Below, piece by piece: positions 25,419-35,692 of a stretch of 41,634 bases of DNA (its first letter is position 1; every line of letters begins with the position of its first letter). The position numbers were made by a program, and so were the translations under genes. Below the pieces are notes generated by a model. That model was not told where the DNA came from, made no database searches, and saw nothing but the letters and a program-made list of their open reading frames with translations. This DNA comes from an uncultured Lachnospiraceae bacterium (GTDB lineage Bacteria > Bacillota > Clostridia > Lachnospirales > Lachnospiraceae): NCBI GenBank assembly GCA_910577825.1, contig CAJTOK010000032.1, forward strand, positions 1-41,634. The letters run 5' to 3'.

Positions 25419-27206
25419 TTAACTAACTGGTCTTGCTATCATAACTATTGAATCATTTTGTGAGTATTCATAATGTATTACCGCATTGTTGCTGCTGCTG
25501 GCTGATACATCCATATCCTGTCCTGTATACATTTCAACATGTGATATATTTTTATAACGTCCATTCTTTGCATAAGAGAAGAATACTAAATCACCTGGCA
25601 GGAGTTTTTCACTTGATACTGCTTTGTTATAAAGCACTTTTCCATTATTGCTGCACCACTTTGCTATATCGGCAGCTGTTGGTGCCCAGCCTGATTTTAC
25701 TCCAAAGAATACGTTGTACCTTGAATATACCCTCCAGATAAGTGAACTGCAGTCATAATATCCTTTTTTCATTCTTTTTGCCTGGCTGTAATGCGTCTTT
25801 GTGTTAGAAATTGAGATTGCTTTTTTTGAAGCTTTATAGCCCTTGGCAGAAGATATTTCTACTGGTATTTCTATTTCACGTCCGTCTGCATTTACAGTAA
25901 TAACTGTATTTCCTGCTTTTTTAGCTTCTACCAGGCCGTCTTCGTCTACAGTGGCAACTGACTTTTTGCTGCTTTTATATGTAACGGTGCTTCTGTCTTC
26001 ATCAAGCCCTTTTATTTCTATCTGGTCTGTCATGCCTTTGTAACTAATAATGCCATCTCCTTCATAGCAAGGGTCTGTTACTGTTACATAACACTCAATG
26101 TCCCTTCCGTCTGCATTAATTGTAACTACATCTTCACCTGTGCCGTTAGCATAGAGTTTTCCTGCTTTCTTAAAATAAGCTATTCCATTTTCACTTTTCT
26201 TAAGGTTCCATTCTACTGTGCTGGCTTCGTTTATGCCGTCAAGTGCAATGTTCTTAGTAGCATCTTCTGCAATTACAATATCTGTTTCTTCAAGCACAGG
26301 GTCTGTTACTATTAACTTTGTGCTGATTTTTACAGCGTCACCGCTTTTTGGTGTTATAACAGCTGTAATGTCTGTTTCGCCTGCTGCAGCTGCTGCAATG
26401 CCGCTTCCGCTTACAACTGCTGCGGCTTCATTGGAAATTTCCCATTGTACTGGTTTATCACCTTCCAATGGTGTATAACCTGTTATGCCAGGAATATATG
26501 CTTCTGTCCCTGTTGCCCTTGTCTGGATTTCACTATTAAATACAGGTGCAGTTATATTAATCTGTGCTACTTCGGTTTTTACGCCGTCATCACCTGATAC
26601 ATAAATCTGTGCGCCTTCAAATCCCTGGGCAGTAACGGTACCATCCGGGTTTATTATTACGTTTTTATTGGAGGATGTATACATATACTTTCCTGTATCA
26701 TATATTTGTGCTGCCATAAGGGAAGTGCTCCCGCCATATGTTAAATCTGCCTGTTCTGGCATAAGCACTTCTATTGTAACTGTTTCTGTCTGATGGATGT
26801 TATTATATGTAAATGTGACATCTGCTTTAGCGCTTCCTTCTGCCAGTGCCCTGACAGTGCCATTACTGTCCAGCTCTGCACATTCTGGTGAAGGGTTTTC
26901 GCTGTTCCAGCTGTAACTAATCTGGTAGTCTGCATCTGCTTCATTATAACTGCCGCTATAATTAGCCCCTAAGAACTCTTCGCTTATAAAAGCCCTGAGG
27001 CTTAAAGTGCCGCCTTCAAATACCTGCACCCTGTCCTGGTATAAAAGCTTGTCCAGTGCAGATGCCTTCTGCCATAAAAAACAACTTGCAATAAGCATTA
27101 CAAATAAACACAGGAATTTCTTCTGCTTAATAATCCTGCTAAGGCTTGTAAATATCTTTTTTGTGTCTTTTTTGCCTTTAACAAAGTCTTTAACAAGGCT
27201 AGTCAT
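25419..27206 (-). CDS. Secreted NlpC/P60 cell-wall hydrolase with Ig-like repeats
   Basis: A 595-residue exported protein. The N-terminus is basic with one hydrophobic signal or anchor segment at about 31-51. Residues 55-455 are several Ig-like (BIG2-type) repeats, seen as the recurring SSNKNVIINPDGTVTA and SKKSVATVDEDGLVEAKKAG patterns. The C-terminal domain is NlpC/P60, with catalytic Cys486 in YDCSSLIW and His556 in ISHVEMYTG. It probably cuts peptidoglycan stem peptides. It follows engB by 25 bp on the same strand with a GGAGG site, at the end of the lon-engB run. Confidence 0.9.
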   Translation of the reverse strand: MTSLVKDFVKGKKDTKKIFTSLSRIIKQKKFLCLFVMLIASCFLWQKASALDKLLYQDRVQVFEGGTLSLRAFISEEFLGANYSGSYNEADADYQISYSWNSENPSPECAELDSNGTVRALAEGSAKADVTFTYNNIHQTETVTIEVLMPEQADLTYGGSTSLMAAQIYDTGKYMYTSSNKNVIINPDGTVTAQGFEGAQIYVSGDDGVKTEVAQINITAPVFNSEIQTRATGTEAYIPGITGYTPLEGDKPVQWEISNEAAAVVSGSGIAAAAAGETDITAVITPKSGDAVKISTKLIVTDPVLEETDIVIAEDATKNIALDGINEASTVEWNLKKSENGIAYFKKAGKLYANGTGEDVVTINADGRDIECYVTVTDPCYEGDGIISYKGMTDQIEIKGLDEDRSTVTYKSSKKSVATVDEDGLVEAKKAGNTVITVNADGREIEIPVEISSAKGYKASKKAISISNTKTHYSQAKRMKKGYYDCSSLIWRVYSRYNVFFGVKSGWAPTAADIAKWCSNNGKVLYNKAVSSEKLLPGDLVFFSYAKNGRYKNISHVEMYTGQDMDVSASSSNNAVIHYEYSQNDSIVMIARPVS

Positions 27207-27231
27207 TTTTCATCCTCCATTTCTGTTACTT

Positions 27232-27855
27232 TTAGTTAGTTTGTGTTTCTGCAATAATATCATCTTTAAAGTCCGTATAGACCATGTCAATATACTCCCA
27301 TATCTCATCCCTTCCAGATTTTGTCATTGATGAAAATGGTATTACTGGTGTGTCTTCACCTGTTCCAAGTGCCTGTTTTATGTCTTTAAGAAGCCTTGCT
27401 TTCTGTGACCTCTTTACTTTATCCTCTTTGGTTGCAATTATTATAGGATTAAAGCCATAGCCTGTACACCAGTTATACATCTGTATATCATTACTGTTAG
27501 GGGTGTGGCGTATATCTACAAGTAAAAATACAAGTCTTAGGACTTTTGAGCCTTCTAGATAATTATTAATCATTTTGCCCCATTTTGCAACAATATTTTT
27601 AGATACTTTTGCATACCCGTATCCCGGTAAGTCAACAAAATACAGCATTTCATTAATATTATAAAAATTAATAGTCTGGGTTTTGCCAGGCTGGGAAGAA
27701 GTCCTTGCATAAGACTTCCTTCCAGACAGGCAGTTTATAAGTGATGATTTGCCAACATTTGAACGCCCTGCAAATGCAATTTCAAGCATCTGGTTTTCAG
27801 GCAGCCTGCTTGTAATTCCACATACTGTTTCAAGGTTTATGCTTTTAACTTTCAT
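27232..27855 (-). CDS. engB: Ribosome biogenesis GTP-binding protein EngB/YsxC
   Basis: A 207-residue GTPase needed for 50S subunit assembly. G1 GRSNVGKSS spans 30-38, with G3 DLPGYGYAKV and G4 ATKEDK. Start follows the lon stop codon with no gap, so it is translated with lon. The lon-engB pair is conserved in Firmicutes. Confidence 0.96.
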   Translation of the reverse strand: MKVKSINLETVCGITSRLPENQMLEIAFAGRSNVGKSSLINCLSGRKSYARTSSQPGKTQTINFYNINEMLYFVDLPGYGYAKVSKNIVAKWGKMINNYLEGSKVLRLVFLLVDIRHTPNSNDIQMYNWCTGYGFNPIIIATKEDKVKRSQKARLLKDIKQALGTGEDTPVIPFSSMTKSGRDEIWEYIDMVYTDFKDDIIAETQTN

Positions 27856-30165
27856 CTACAATAAAACCTCCCTGAATACTTCTTCTGCATGCTGCACATA
27901 TTTTATGATTATGCCGTCCACTATCTCTTTTTCAAGGTCATCAATATCTTTCTGGTTTTTAAGGGGGACTAGCACAGTTTTTATGCCGGCTGTCTTTGCG
28001 GCAAGTATTTTCTCTTTCAGGCCGCCTATAGGCAGCACCCTTCCCCTTAATGTAAGTTCCCCTGTCATGGCAATCCCAGGCCTTACTTTTTTATCCATAA
28101 CAGCAGAGTAAATAGCTGTTGCCATGGTTATGCCAGCAGATGGCCCGTCTTTTGGAACAGCACCTTCTGGTACATGCAGGTGTATATCATGCTTTTCAAA
28201 ATACTTTTCAGGAAGATCATCTGGTACAGCTGACCTTACATAAGATAATGCAATCTTTGCTGATTCCTGCATTACATCTCCAAGCTTTCCTGTAAGTTCA
28301 AGCTTTCCTGTGCCTTTCATAACATTCACTTCTATTTCCAGTGTATCACCGCCCACGCTTGTCCACGCAAGCCCGCAGGCTATGCCCACATCTGCTTCCG
28401 TATTTGCCATGTCTGTAGTGTACTTCTGGATGCCAAGGAATGTCTTTATATTGCGCTCTGAAACCCTTACACGGCTTCCAGGGTTTTTAGACACCTGCAT
28501 AGCTGCCTTACGGCAAATCTGTGCAATTTTCCTTTCAAGGTTCCTGACCCCGGCTTCCCTTGTATAATTTTCAATTATTATCTTAATAGCCCTGTCTGAT
28601 ATATTAAGCTGGTTTTTTGTCAAACCATTGGCATTTTTTTGTTTTTCTACCAAATGTTCCTTTGCAATATGGAATTTTTCATTAGAAGTATAACCTGAAA
28701 GCTCTATAATTTCCATTCTGTCAAGCAAAGGCCTTGGAATTGTATCAGTTGTATTAGCTGTACATATAAACATTGTTTTTGACAGGTCTACGGGCATGTC
28801 TACATAATGGTCACTGAAATGTTTGTTTTGTCCAGGGTCTAATACTTCAAGAAGTGCAGATGACGGGTCGCCTTTATAATCATTTCCAAGCTTGTCTATT
28901 TCATCTAAAAGCATTACAGGGTTTCTGGTCCTGGCTGTCCTTAATGCAGCAACAATCCTTCCTGGCATTGCGCCTACATAAGTGCGCCTGTGCCCCCTTA
29001 TCTCTGCTTCATCACGCACACCGCCAAGGCATATGCGTACATATTTCCTGCCCATTGACTTTGCAACAGATTTTGCAATAGAAGTCTTGCCTGTGCCCGG
29101 AGGCCCTGTAAGGCATATAACCGGGCTTTGCCCGTCTTTTTTAATGGCTTTTACTGCAATGCACTCAAGCACCCTTTCTTTAACTTTCTTTAACCCGTAA
29201 TGGTCTTTGTCAAGCACTTCACTGGCATGTACAATATCTGTATTGCTTTTGCTTTCCTTTTTCCACGGAATGTCAAGCAAAGTTTCAATATATCCCCTTA
29301 TAACAGCATTTTCAGAAGAACTCTGGCTCGTAATTTTAAAACGCCTGATTTCTTCTTTAAGTTTCTTTTTAACTTTTTTTGGTGCTTTAAGCTTTTCTAA
29401 TGCTTCTGTGTATTTGTCTGCATCTGATGCAAAGTCCTCTTCGCCAAGTTCTTTATGGATTGCCTTTAATTGTTCACGCAGGTAATATTCCTTCTGGTTG
29501 CTTTCGACCTGTGATTTTACACGCCTTGAAATGTCATCCTGTATACGTGCTATTCCAATTTCACGGCTTAATACAACTGAAAGCTGTTCATGCCTGTCTA
29601 TTATGCTGTCTTCTGACAGGACCTGCTGCTTTATCTGGTAATTTACTGGTATATTGGAACAAATCTGGTAAATTAATGTGTCAAGGTCAGTTATATTTAA
29701 TATTTCCTCCACAAGTTTCTGGTTAAACCTGCCATTTGCACTGGTGTATGTCTGGAACAGGTCTTTAAGCCCCCGTACCATTGCAGCAATTTCCAAAGTG
29801 TATGATGTATCCTTTGTTTCAGGAAGGCTTCCAAGTGTCCCTGCCAGGTATCCGTCCATTGTTTTAAGGTACAGAAGTTTCATCCGTTCCTTGCCGGATA
29901 TCACAACCCTTATAATCTTGCCAGGCATATTTATAATCTGTTTGACCTCTGCAAGTGTCCCTGTTTCAAATAAATCATCCATTCCTGGTGTTTCAACTGA
30001 CGGGTCTTTCTGTGCAACAGTAAATACAAGCTGTTTTCCATTCATGGCTTCTTTCAGTGCCTGTACTGTATTTTCACGGCCTACTTCAAAATATACAGTG
30101 GTTTTTGGGAATACCACCAAATCCCTCAGGGTAACTACAGGAATACCATCTAAATTTTCTTCCAT
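27856..30165 (-). CDS. lon: ATP-dependent protease Lon (LonA)
   Basis: A 769-residue protease that unfolds and degrades damaged and regulatory proteins. It has the N-terminal substrate domain (about 8-200), a coiled coil, the AAA+ module with Walker A GPPGTGKT (354-361), VMLLDEIDKLG Walker B, and the serine protease domain with Ser676 in KDGPSAGI and Lys719 in GGLKEKILAA as the Ser-Lys dyad. Length is normal for LonA. Confidence 0.98.
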   Translation of the reverse strand: MEENLDGIPVVTLRDLVVFPKTTVYFEVGRENTVQALKEAMNGKQLVFTVAQKDPSVETPGMDDLFETGTLAEVKQIINMPGKIIRVVISGKERMKLLYLKTMDGYLAGTLGSLPETKDTSYTLEIAAMVRGLKDLFQTYTSANGRFNQKLVEEILNITDLDTLIYQICSNIPVNYQIKQQVLSEDSIIDRHEQLSVVLSREIGIARIQDDISRRVKSQVESNQKEYYLREQLKAIHKELGEEDFASDADKYTEALEKLKAPKKVKKKLKEEIRRFKITSQSSSENAVIRGYIETLLDIPWKKESKSNTDIVHASEVLDKDHYGLKKVKERVLECIAVKAIKKDGQSPVICLTGPPGTGKTSIAKSVAKSMGRKYVRICLGGVRDEAEIRGHRRTYVGAMPGRIVAALRTARTRNPVMLLDEIDKLGNDYKGDPSSALLEVLDPGQNKHFSDHYVDMPVDLSKTMFICTANTTDTIPRPLLDRMEIIELSGYTSNEKFHIAKEHLVEKQKNANGLTKNQLNISDRAIKIIIENYTREAGVRNLERKIAQICRKAAMQVSKNPGSRVRVSERNIKTFLGIQKYTTDMANTEADVGIACGLAWTSVGGDTLEIEVNVMKGTGKLELTGKLGDVMQESAKIALSYVRSAVPDDLPEKYFEKHDIHLHVPEGAVPKDGPSAGITMATAIYSAVMDKKVRPGIAMTGELTLRGRVLPIGGLKEKILAAKTAGIKTVLVPLKNQKDIDDLEKEIVDGIIIKYVQHAEEVFREVLL

Positions 30166-30213
30166 TTAATATCCTATCTCCATTCTGTCTTGCAGCTATT
30201 GGAATAACCTAAA

Positions 30214-30236
30214 CAGAGGGATTGTTAATCCCTCTG
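30214..30236 (-). terminator. Stem-loop between clpX and lon
   Basis: A perfect 10-bp stem, CAGAGGGATT with AATCCCTCTG, and a 3-base loop. On the minus strand it is followed by a short T-rich stretch. It probably reduces read-through from clpX into lon. Confidence 0.7.
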
Positions 30237-30256
30237 CCTGCCAGCTTCTATTAAGC

Positions 30257-31537
30257 CTATGCAATTTCATTTTTAGTTCTTCTGCTTGTACGCCTTATTT
30301 CGTTATTGTCAAGTATAAGCAGCGGTTCTTCATCACCTGTTACTGATTCTTTGGTGATAATGCACTCTTTTACATCACTGTCTGACGGGACTTCAAACAT
30401 TGCATCCATCATAATGGATTCCATAATTGCACGCAGCCCCCTTGCGCCTGTCTTTCTTTCAACAGAACGCTTTGCAATCGCCTCAATGGCATCATCTTCA
30501 AATGTCAGTTTTACATTGTCCAGTTCAAAAATCTTCTTGTACTGTTTAGTAATTGCATTCTTTGGTTCAGTAAGAATCCTTTTCAGTGCCTCTTCATCAA
30601 GCAGGTCAAGTGCAACATTAACCGGAAGCCTGCCTATAAGTTCTGGTATAATGCCAAATTTAACAAAGTCTTCAGGAAGTACCTGGCGGAACAAATCGCC
30701 AATGTTTTCATCCCTCTTTGTTGAAATCTCTGCATTAAACCCGATAGATTTCCTGCCTATACGTGTACCGATAATATTTTCCAGGCCGTCAAATGCACCA
30801 CCGCATATAAATAATATATTTGTTGTGTCAATCTGGTAAAATTCCTGGTGCGGGTGCTTCCTGCCGCCCTGTGGGGGCACACTTGCAACAGTACCTTCTA
30901 AAATTTTAAGTAATGCCTGCTGTACCCCTTCGCCTGAAACATCCCTTGTAATTGATACATTTTCACCCTTGCGTGTGATTTTGTCAATTTCATCTATATA
31001 TATAATTCCGTGTGAAGCCCTTTCCATGTCGTAGTCTGCTGCCTGTATAATCTTTAAAAGGATATTCTCCACGTCCTCGCCTACATAACCTGCTTCTGTA
31101 AGGGCAGTAGCGTCTGCAATAGCAAATGGGACATTAAGTATCTTTGCAAGTGTCTGCGCAAGGAAAGTCTTGCCTGAACCAGTAGGCCCAATCATCATAA
31201 TATTGCTCTTTTGCAGTTCTACATCCATATTGCGGCTTGAAAGTACACGTTTATAATGGTTATAAACTGATACAGACAAAACCTTTTTGGCATCCTCCTG
31301 CCCTACTACGTATTCATCAAGAAATTCCTTGATTTCTTTTGGTTTCAGAAGGTTGATATCCATATCATTCATATATAATTCATCATCATTTGCATCTTCT
31401 TCAATGATTTCAGAACAAAGTTCAATACACTGGTCACAGATATAAACGCCTGGACCTGCAACTAACTTGTGTACCTGGTTCTGTGTCTTTCCACAGAATG
31501 AACACTTAAGCTTTGTTTCGTCTTTTTTTATGCCCAT
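30257..31537 (-). CDS. clpX: ATP-dependent Clp protease ATP-binding subunit ClpX
   Basis: A 426-residue AAA+ unfoldase that feeds substrates to ClpP. The N-terminal zinc-binding domain has Cys12, Cys15, Cys34 and Cys37. Walker A is GPTGSGKT (117-124), and IIYIDEIDKI is Walker B. The RKHPHQEFYQIDT region and GLENIIGTRIGRKSIGF, with the ClpP-contact loop, also fit. The ATG at 31537 is set by GGAGGT. It lies 36 bp after clpP. Confidence 0.98.
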   Translation of the reverse strand: MGIKKDETKLKCSFCGKTQNQVHKLVAGPGVYICDQCIELCSEIIEEDANDDELYMNDMDINLLKPKEIKEFLDEYVVGQEDAKKVLSVSVYNHYKRVLSSRNMDVELQKSNIMMIGPTGSGKTFLAQTLAKILNVPFAIADATALTEAGYVGEDVENILLKIIQAADYDMERASHGIIYIDEIDKITRKGENVSITRDVSGEGVQQALLKILEGTVASVPPQGGRKHPHQEFYQIDTTNILFICGGAFDGLENIIGTRIGRKSIGFNAEISTKRDENIGDLFRQVLPEDFVKFGIIPELIGRLPVNVALDLLDEEALKRILTEPKNAITKQYKKIFELDNVKLTFEDDAIEAIAKRSVERKTGARGLRAIMESIMMDAMFEVPSDSDVKECIITKESVTGDEEPLLILDNNEIRRTSRRTKNEIA

Positions 31538-31573
31538 TGCTACCTCCAAACTAATGAAAAACAATGCCTTTTA

Positions 31574-32161
31574 TTATTTTCTCTTTGTAATTATTTCATC
31601 TATAAGGCCATAGTCTTTAGCTTCCTGTGCTGTCATATAATTATCACGTTCTGTATCTGCCTGTATCTGCTCCAGGGGTTTCCCTGTATTGGCTGCAAGT
31701 ATTTCATTCAGGCGGCTTCTTGTCTTTAAAATCTGTTCTGCCACAATACGGATTTCTGTTTCCTGCCCTTTGGCACCGCCCGATGGCTGGTGTATCATAA
31801 CTTCGGCATTAGGAAGTGCAAACCTTTTTCCTTTTGTGCCGCCTGAAAGCAGGAACGCGCCCATGCTTGCAGCAAGTCCCATACATATAGTTGATACATC
31901 ACATTTAATATAGTTCATTGTATCATATATTGCAAATCCTGCGCTTACTGAGCCGCCAGGGCTGTTAATATAAAACTGTACATCTTTCTCTGAATCCTGT
32001 GATTCAAGGAAAAGAAGCTGTGACACAAGAAGGCTTGCAACATCATCATTTACTTCCCCTGTCAGGAATATAATCCTGTCCTGTAAAAGCCTTGAATAAA
32101 TATCATATGAGCGTTCGCCGCTGCTAGTCTTTTCAATAACATAAGGTATGCTATACCCCAT
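31574..32161 (-). CDS. clpP: ATP-dependent Clp protease proteolytic subunit ClpP
   Basis: A 195-residue serine peptidase that forms the double-ring chamber of ClpXP. The triad is Ser99 (GLAASMG), His124 (VMIHQPSGG) and Asp173 (TERDNYM). Length is typical. It is placed between tig and clpX, as in many bacteria. Confidence 0.98.
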   Translation of the reverse strand: MGYSIPYVIEKTSSGERSYDIYSRLLQDRIIFLTGEVNDDVASLLVSQLLFLESQDSEKDVQFYINSPGGSVSAGFAIYDTMNYIKCDVSTICMGLAASMGAFLLSGGTKGKRFALPNAEVMIHQPSGGAKGQETEIRIVAEQILKTRSRLNEILAANTGKPLEQIQADTERDNYMTAQEAKDYGLIDEIITKRK

Positions 32162-32196
32162 AATTCCACCATTCCTTTCTGTCCTTAAAGCCTGGG

Positions 32197-33495
32197 TTAA
32201 TTTTCCACGCTTTTTTCAACAGCGGAAGCTACAACAAGTTCTACAGCTTTCTGTACAGCTATATCCATGCGTATCTGTTCTTTTTCATTATCACCAGCCA
32301 GTTCAATGAACTTGTCTTTCTCCATGTTGTATGCTTCTGCAATGTTTTCTATTTCTTTGTTAAAGTCTTCATCTGATACTTCAATATTCTCAGCAGCAGC
32401 TACTGCTTCAAGCACCAGGCGGCTCTGTATGCGTTTAAGTGCCTGTGGCTTTAATTCATCAACCATCTTCTGTGGTGTAAAGCCTGTAAGCTGCATATAC
32501 TGTTCAAGTGAAAGCCCCTGGCTCTGGAGGCGATGTGCAAATTCCTGCGTCATCTGCCTTGTCTGTGCATCAACCATTGGTTCAGGAATATCCATCTGGG
32601 AATTTTCAATAATTTTGTTTATTACTGTTTCTTCTTTCTCCCTGTCAAGCGCTGCTTCTTTATTTTCCAGAAGCTTTTTCTTTAAATCTTCTTTATACTC
32701 ATCTAATGTGTCAAAGTCTGAGATATCCTGTGCAAATTCATCATCAATATCAGGAAGCTCTTTTATTTTTATATCCTTAATATCTACATAGAATACAGCC
32801 TCTTTGCCCCTTAATTCTTCTGCCTGGTACGCATCAGGGAATGTTACATGCACTTCCACAGATTCACCCGGGTTCTTTCCAACAAGCTGTTCCTCAAAGT
32901 TATCAATAAATGTATGTGAACCAAGGACAAGTGAATAATCTTCTGACTTGCCGCCTTCAAACTGCTCACCGTCAACATAACCGTCAAAATCTATAACAAC
33001 AGTATCCCCTTCCCTGGAAGCCCTGTCATCAACCGTAATCATACGTGAGTTGTTCTCCCTGGCCCTGTTTATTTCTTCTTCAACTTCCTCATCTGTTACT
33101 TCTGCTGTCTTCTTTTCAATTTCTATGCCTTTATAAGCACCAAGGGTAATCTCTGGTTTAACAGCTACTGTTGCAGTAAATATAAATGCACTGCCTTTCT
33201 CTATCTGTTCAACTTCTATTTCAGGCCGGGAAACAATTTCCAGCCCGCTTTCCTTTGCAGCATCTTCATATGCACCAGGAATTATATCATTGGCAGCATC
33301 CTCATAAAATACGCTTTCACCATACATTTTCTCTATCATTTTACGTGGAGCCTTTCCCTTACGGAAGCCTGGCATTGCTATTTTATTCCTGCTTTTCTTA
33401 TATACACTGTCAAGTGCTTTCTCAAAATCCTCTGCAGGGACTTCGATTGTAAGCTTTGCCATATTCTTCTCTAACTTTTCTACCTGTACACTCAT
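32197..33495 (-). CDS. tig: Trigger factor
   Basis: A 432-residue ribosome-associated chaperone and prolyl isomerase. The N-terminal ribosome-binding loop GFRKGKAPRKMIEKMYG is at about 44-60. The PPIase domain is at about 155-240 (GDTVVIDFDGYVDGEQFEGG). A long helical C-terminal chaperone domain follows. It heads the tig-clpP-clpX-lon-engB run behind its own promoter. Confidence 0.97.
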   Translation of the reverse strand: MSVQVEKLEKNMAKLTIEVPAEDFEKALDSVYKKSRNKIAMPGFRKGKAPRKMIEKMYGESVFYEDAANDIIPGAYEDAAKESGLEIVSRPEIEVEQIEKGSAFIFTATVAVKPEITLGAYKGIEIEKKTAEVTDEEVEEEINRARENNSRMITVDDRASREGDTVVIDFDGYVDGEQFEGGKSEDYSLVLGSHTFIDNFEEQLVGKNPGESVEVHVTFPDAYQAEELRGKEAVFYVDIKDIKIKELPDIDDEFAQDISDFDTLDEYKEDLKKKLLENKEAALDREKEETVINKIIENSQMDIPEPMVDAQTRQMTQEFAHRLQSQGLSLEQYMQLTGFTPQKMVDELKPQALKRIQSRLVLEAVAAAENIEVSDEDFNKEIENIAEAYNMEKDKFIELAGDNEKEQIRMDIAVQKAVELVVASAVEKSVEN

Positions 33496-33551
33496 TTTAA
33501 TATTTCCTCCTTATAATAAACGGGTAATCTCCCGTAATTTACCATTTGTAT

Positions 33552-33592
33552 AATATAGCACGAACAAACCACTGAAATCAAGGGGGTTTGTT
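33552..33592 (-). promoter_or_regulatory. Promoter of tig with an overlapping dyad
   Basis: On the minus strand, -35 TTGATT (33576-33581), an 18-bp spacer and -10 TATATT (33552-33557). A perfect inverted repeat, AACAAACC (33563-33570) with GGTTTGTT (33585-33592), surrounds the -35. It may be the end signal of glmM or an operator. No CtsR- or HrcA-type operator was recognised. Confidence 0.6.
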
Positions 33593-33635
33593 AAATTTTA
33601 TAACTTTTCATGCCTGTTTTATAGATTTGCAAATT

Positions 33636-34979
33636 TTAACCTGTAATAAATCCTTTATTTTCCAGTACCATAACAACACTGTCTGCATATTTTTCACATA
33701 TCTCCTGTGTTTCAGCTTCCACCATTACACGTACTAAAGGTTCTGTGCCGCTTTCCCTTAAAAGAATACGCCCGTTGCCTCCCAGTGCTTTTTCTGCTTC
33801 TTTTGCAGCCGCCTGTACATCTGCATCATTTATGGCAGCTTTTTTATCTTCCACTTTTACATTTTTCAGGAGCTGTGGGTATATTTTTAAATCTTTTCTT
33901 AGTTCTGAAAGTTTTGCCTTTTTTTCAAGCATTACTTCCATAAGCATAAGTGATGTAAGAACCCCGTCACCTGTTACGGCGTATTTGCTGAATATTATAT
34001 GGCCTGACTGTTCACCGCCAAGTGAATGGCCATGTTCCATCATATTTGCATTGACATATTTATCGCCAACTGCAGTTTTCTCATATGCAATGCCTGCTTT
34101 GTCCAGTGCCTTGTAAAGCCCTAAATTGGACATAACTGTTGTAACTATTGTGTTATTATTAAGCTCGCCTTTCTCCTTAAGATAACAGCCACAAAGGTAA
34201 AGTATTGCGTCACCGTCTATTACTTCACCCATGTCATCAACTGCAAGACACCTGTCTGCATCACCATCATATGCAAAACCTATATCAAGGCCTTTTTCTT
34301 TTACAAATTCCTGCAGCCTTTCTATATGTGTAGAGCCACAGTTCCTGTTAATATTAGTGCCGTCTGGTTCTATACCTATGGCATAAGTCTTTGCACCAAG
34401 TGCGTCAAATACACCTTTGGCAACTAAATATGAAGAACCATTTGCACAGTCAAGCCCTACACGTATATTTTTAAATGAACGTGTAGCAAGTGACATAAGA
34501 TAGCCTATATACCTGTGCCTGCCTATGGCATAATCAATAGTGCATCCAATATCCTCCTTTGTTGCAAATGGAATTGTATCGTTAGCACTGTCTATGTATT
34601 CCTCTATCTTTTCTTCTATTTCTGCCTCAAGTTTGTATCCATTGCCATTTATTACCTTGAGGCCGTTATCATAGTATGGGTTGTGGCTTGCAGAAATCAT
34701 AATTCCACAGTCAAACTGTTCAGTCCTTACTACATATGAAACACTTGGTGTCGGTGTAACATGCAGAAGGTATACATCAGCACCACTTGCAGTAAGCCCT
34801 GCCGAAAGTGCATCTTCAAACATATAACTTGAACGTCTTGTATCTTTTCCTATTATAATTCTTGCCTTGTGCTCCTGTCCATAATACCATCCCAGAAAAC
34901 GTCCGGTTTTATAGGCATGTATAACATTTAAACCAACATTTGCCTCACCACGGAAACCATCTGTTCCAAAATACTTCAT
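33636..34979 (-). CDS. glmM: Phosphoglucosamine mutase
   Basis: A 447-residue enzyme that converts glucosamine-6-phosphate to glucosamine-1-phosphate for UDP-GlcNAc and cell-wall synthesis. The phospho-serine is Ser98 in ISASHNP. The metal loop DGDADR is near residue 240, the sugar loop is GGEQSGHIIF, and the phosphate-binding loop is RESGTEPLVRVM. It has its own promoter in the region divergent from the XRE gene. Confidence 0.97.
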   Translation of the reverse strand: MKYFGTDGFRGEANVGLNVIHAYKTGRFLGWYYGQEHKARIIIGKDTRRSSYMFEDALSAGLTASGADVYLLHVTPTPSVSYVVRTEQFDCGIMISASHNPYYDNGLKVINGNGYKLEAEIEEKIEEYIDSANDTIPFATKEDIGCTIDYAIGRHRYIGYLMSLATRSFKNIRVGLDCANGSSYLVAKGVFDALGAKTYAIGIEPDGTNINRNCGSTHIERLQEFVKEKGLDIGFAYDGDADRCLAVDDMGEVIDGDAILYLCGCYLKEKGELNNNTIVTTVMSNLGLYKALDKAGIAYEKTAVGDKYVNANMMEHGHSLGGEQSGHIIFSKYAVTGDGVLTSLMLMEVMLEKKAKLSELRKDLKIYPQLLKNVKVEDKKAAINDADVQAAAKEAEKALGGNGRILLRESGTEPLVRVMVEAETQEICEKYADSVVMVLENKGFITG

Positions 34980-35310
34980 TTTTATATTCCTCCATTCTGT
35001 AATATGCCTGTTACAAATAATAAAACAGGCCTATACTTTAATGATTTTAGCATAATAAGTTATTTAAATCAATATTATATATATGCCACTTAATGCAGTA
35101 CACCTGGCAGCCATTAATAATAAACTAAAATAACTGGAATTTTACTAAATAAACGTGCGTACCACTTTATACATTGTACTTTATTGATTTTGCCACTTTT
35201 GAAGTAGTGTATTTAAGAAAAAGATTGTTAAAATCCATATTAAAAGGATATGTACTCTGCCAAGTGCCCTTTCCTGCTGCCACATTTTTTACAAGAAAGG
35301 AAGATAAATT
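34980..35310. promoter_or_regulatory. Intergenic region between glmM and the XRE gene
   Basis: This 331-bp AT-rich stretch holds the glmM promoter on the minus strand: -35 TTGATT (35067-35072), 17 bp, then -10 TAAAAT (35044-35049) with an extended TGC. A GCCTGTT...AACAGGC hairpin follows in the glmM leader (about 35006-35030). Near the right end is AAAGGAAG, the ribosome binding site of the XRE gene. I see no strong promoter for that gene and no other gene. Confidence 0.6.
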
Positions 35311-35652
35311 ATGGAAAATACAGACAATGTTTTTATTAATGACCCAGATGCTTTCGGGTTAAGGCTTGCAATGCTTAGGGAAAATAAAAGTATAAGTGCA
35401 CGGGAACTAAGCCTTTCAATAGGACAAAATAAAAATTATATAAATGCCATAGAAACTGGCAAAAACTACCCTTCAATGTCATCTTTTTTCTACATCTGTG
35501 AATATATGGGCATTACACCTAAAGATTTTTTTGACATTGGATGCAAAAACCCTCTTCCGATAGAAGATTTTATAGATATCCTGAAACAGCTTAGTCCTGT
35601 ACAGGCGCAGCATGTATACCAGATTGTCCTTGATATTGTTTCCAAGGCATGA
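35311..35652 (+). CDS. XRE-family helix-turn-helix regulator
   Basis: A 113-residue DNA-binding protein. The helix-turn-helix spans about 15-70 (LRLAMLRENKSISARELSLSIGQ, then NKNYINAIETGKNYPSMSSF). The C-terminal 40 residues (FFDIGCKNPLPIEDFIDIL onward) probably dimerise. Targets are unknown. It is alone on the plus strand, divergent from glmM and convergent with the deacetylase. Confidence 0.85.
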   Translation: MENTDNVFINDPDAFGLRLAMLRENKSISARELSLSIGQNKNYINAIETGKNYPSMSSFFYICEYMGITPKDFFDIGCKNPLPIEDFIDILKQLSPVQAQHVYQIVLDIVSKA

Positions 35653-35692
35653 AAACTTTTTATTTGCACAGTTTATACAGGCCTGGTTATAA

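Noticed and set aside
27232..33495. The tig-clpP-clpX-lon-engB block as a novel system
   Set aside because: It is a conserved protein quality-control arrangement with all active-site residues in place.
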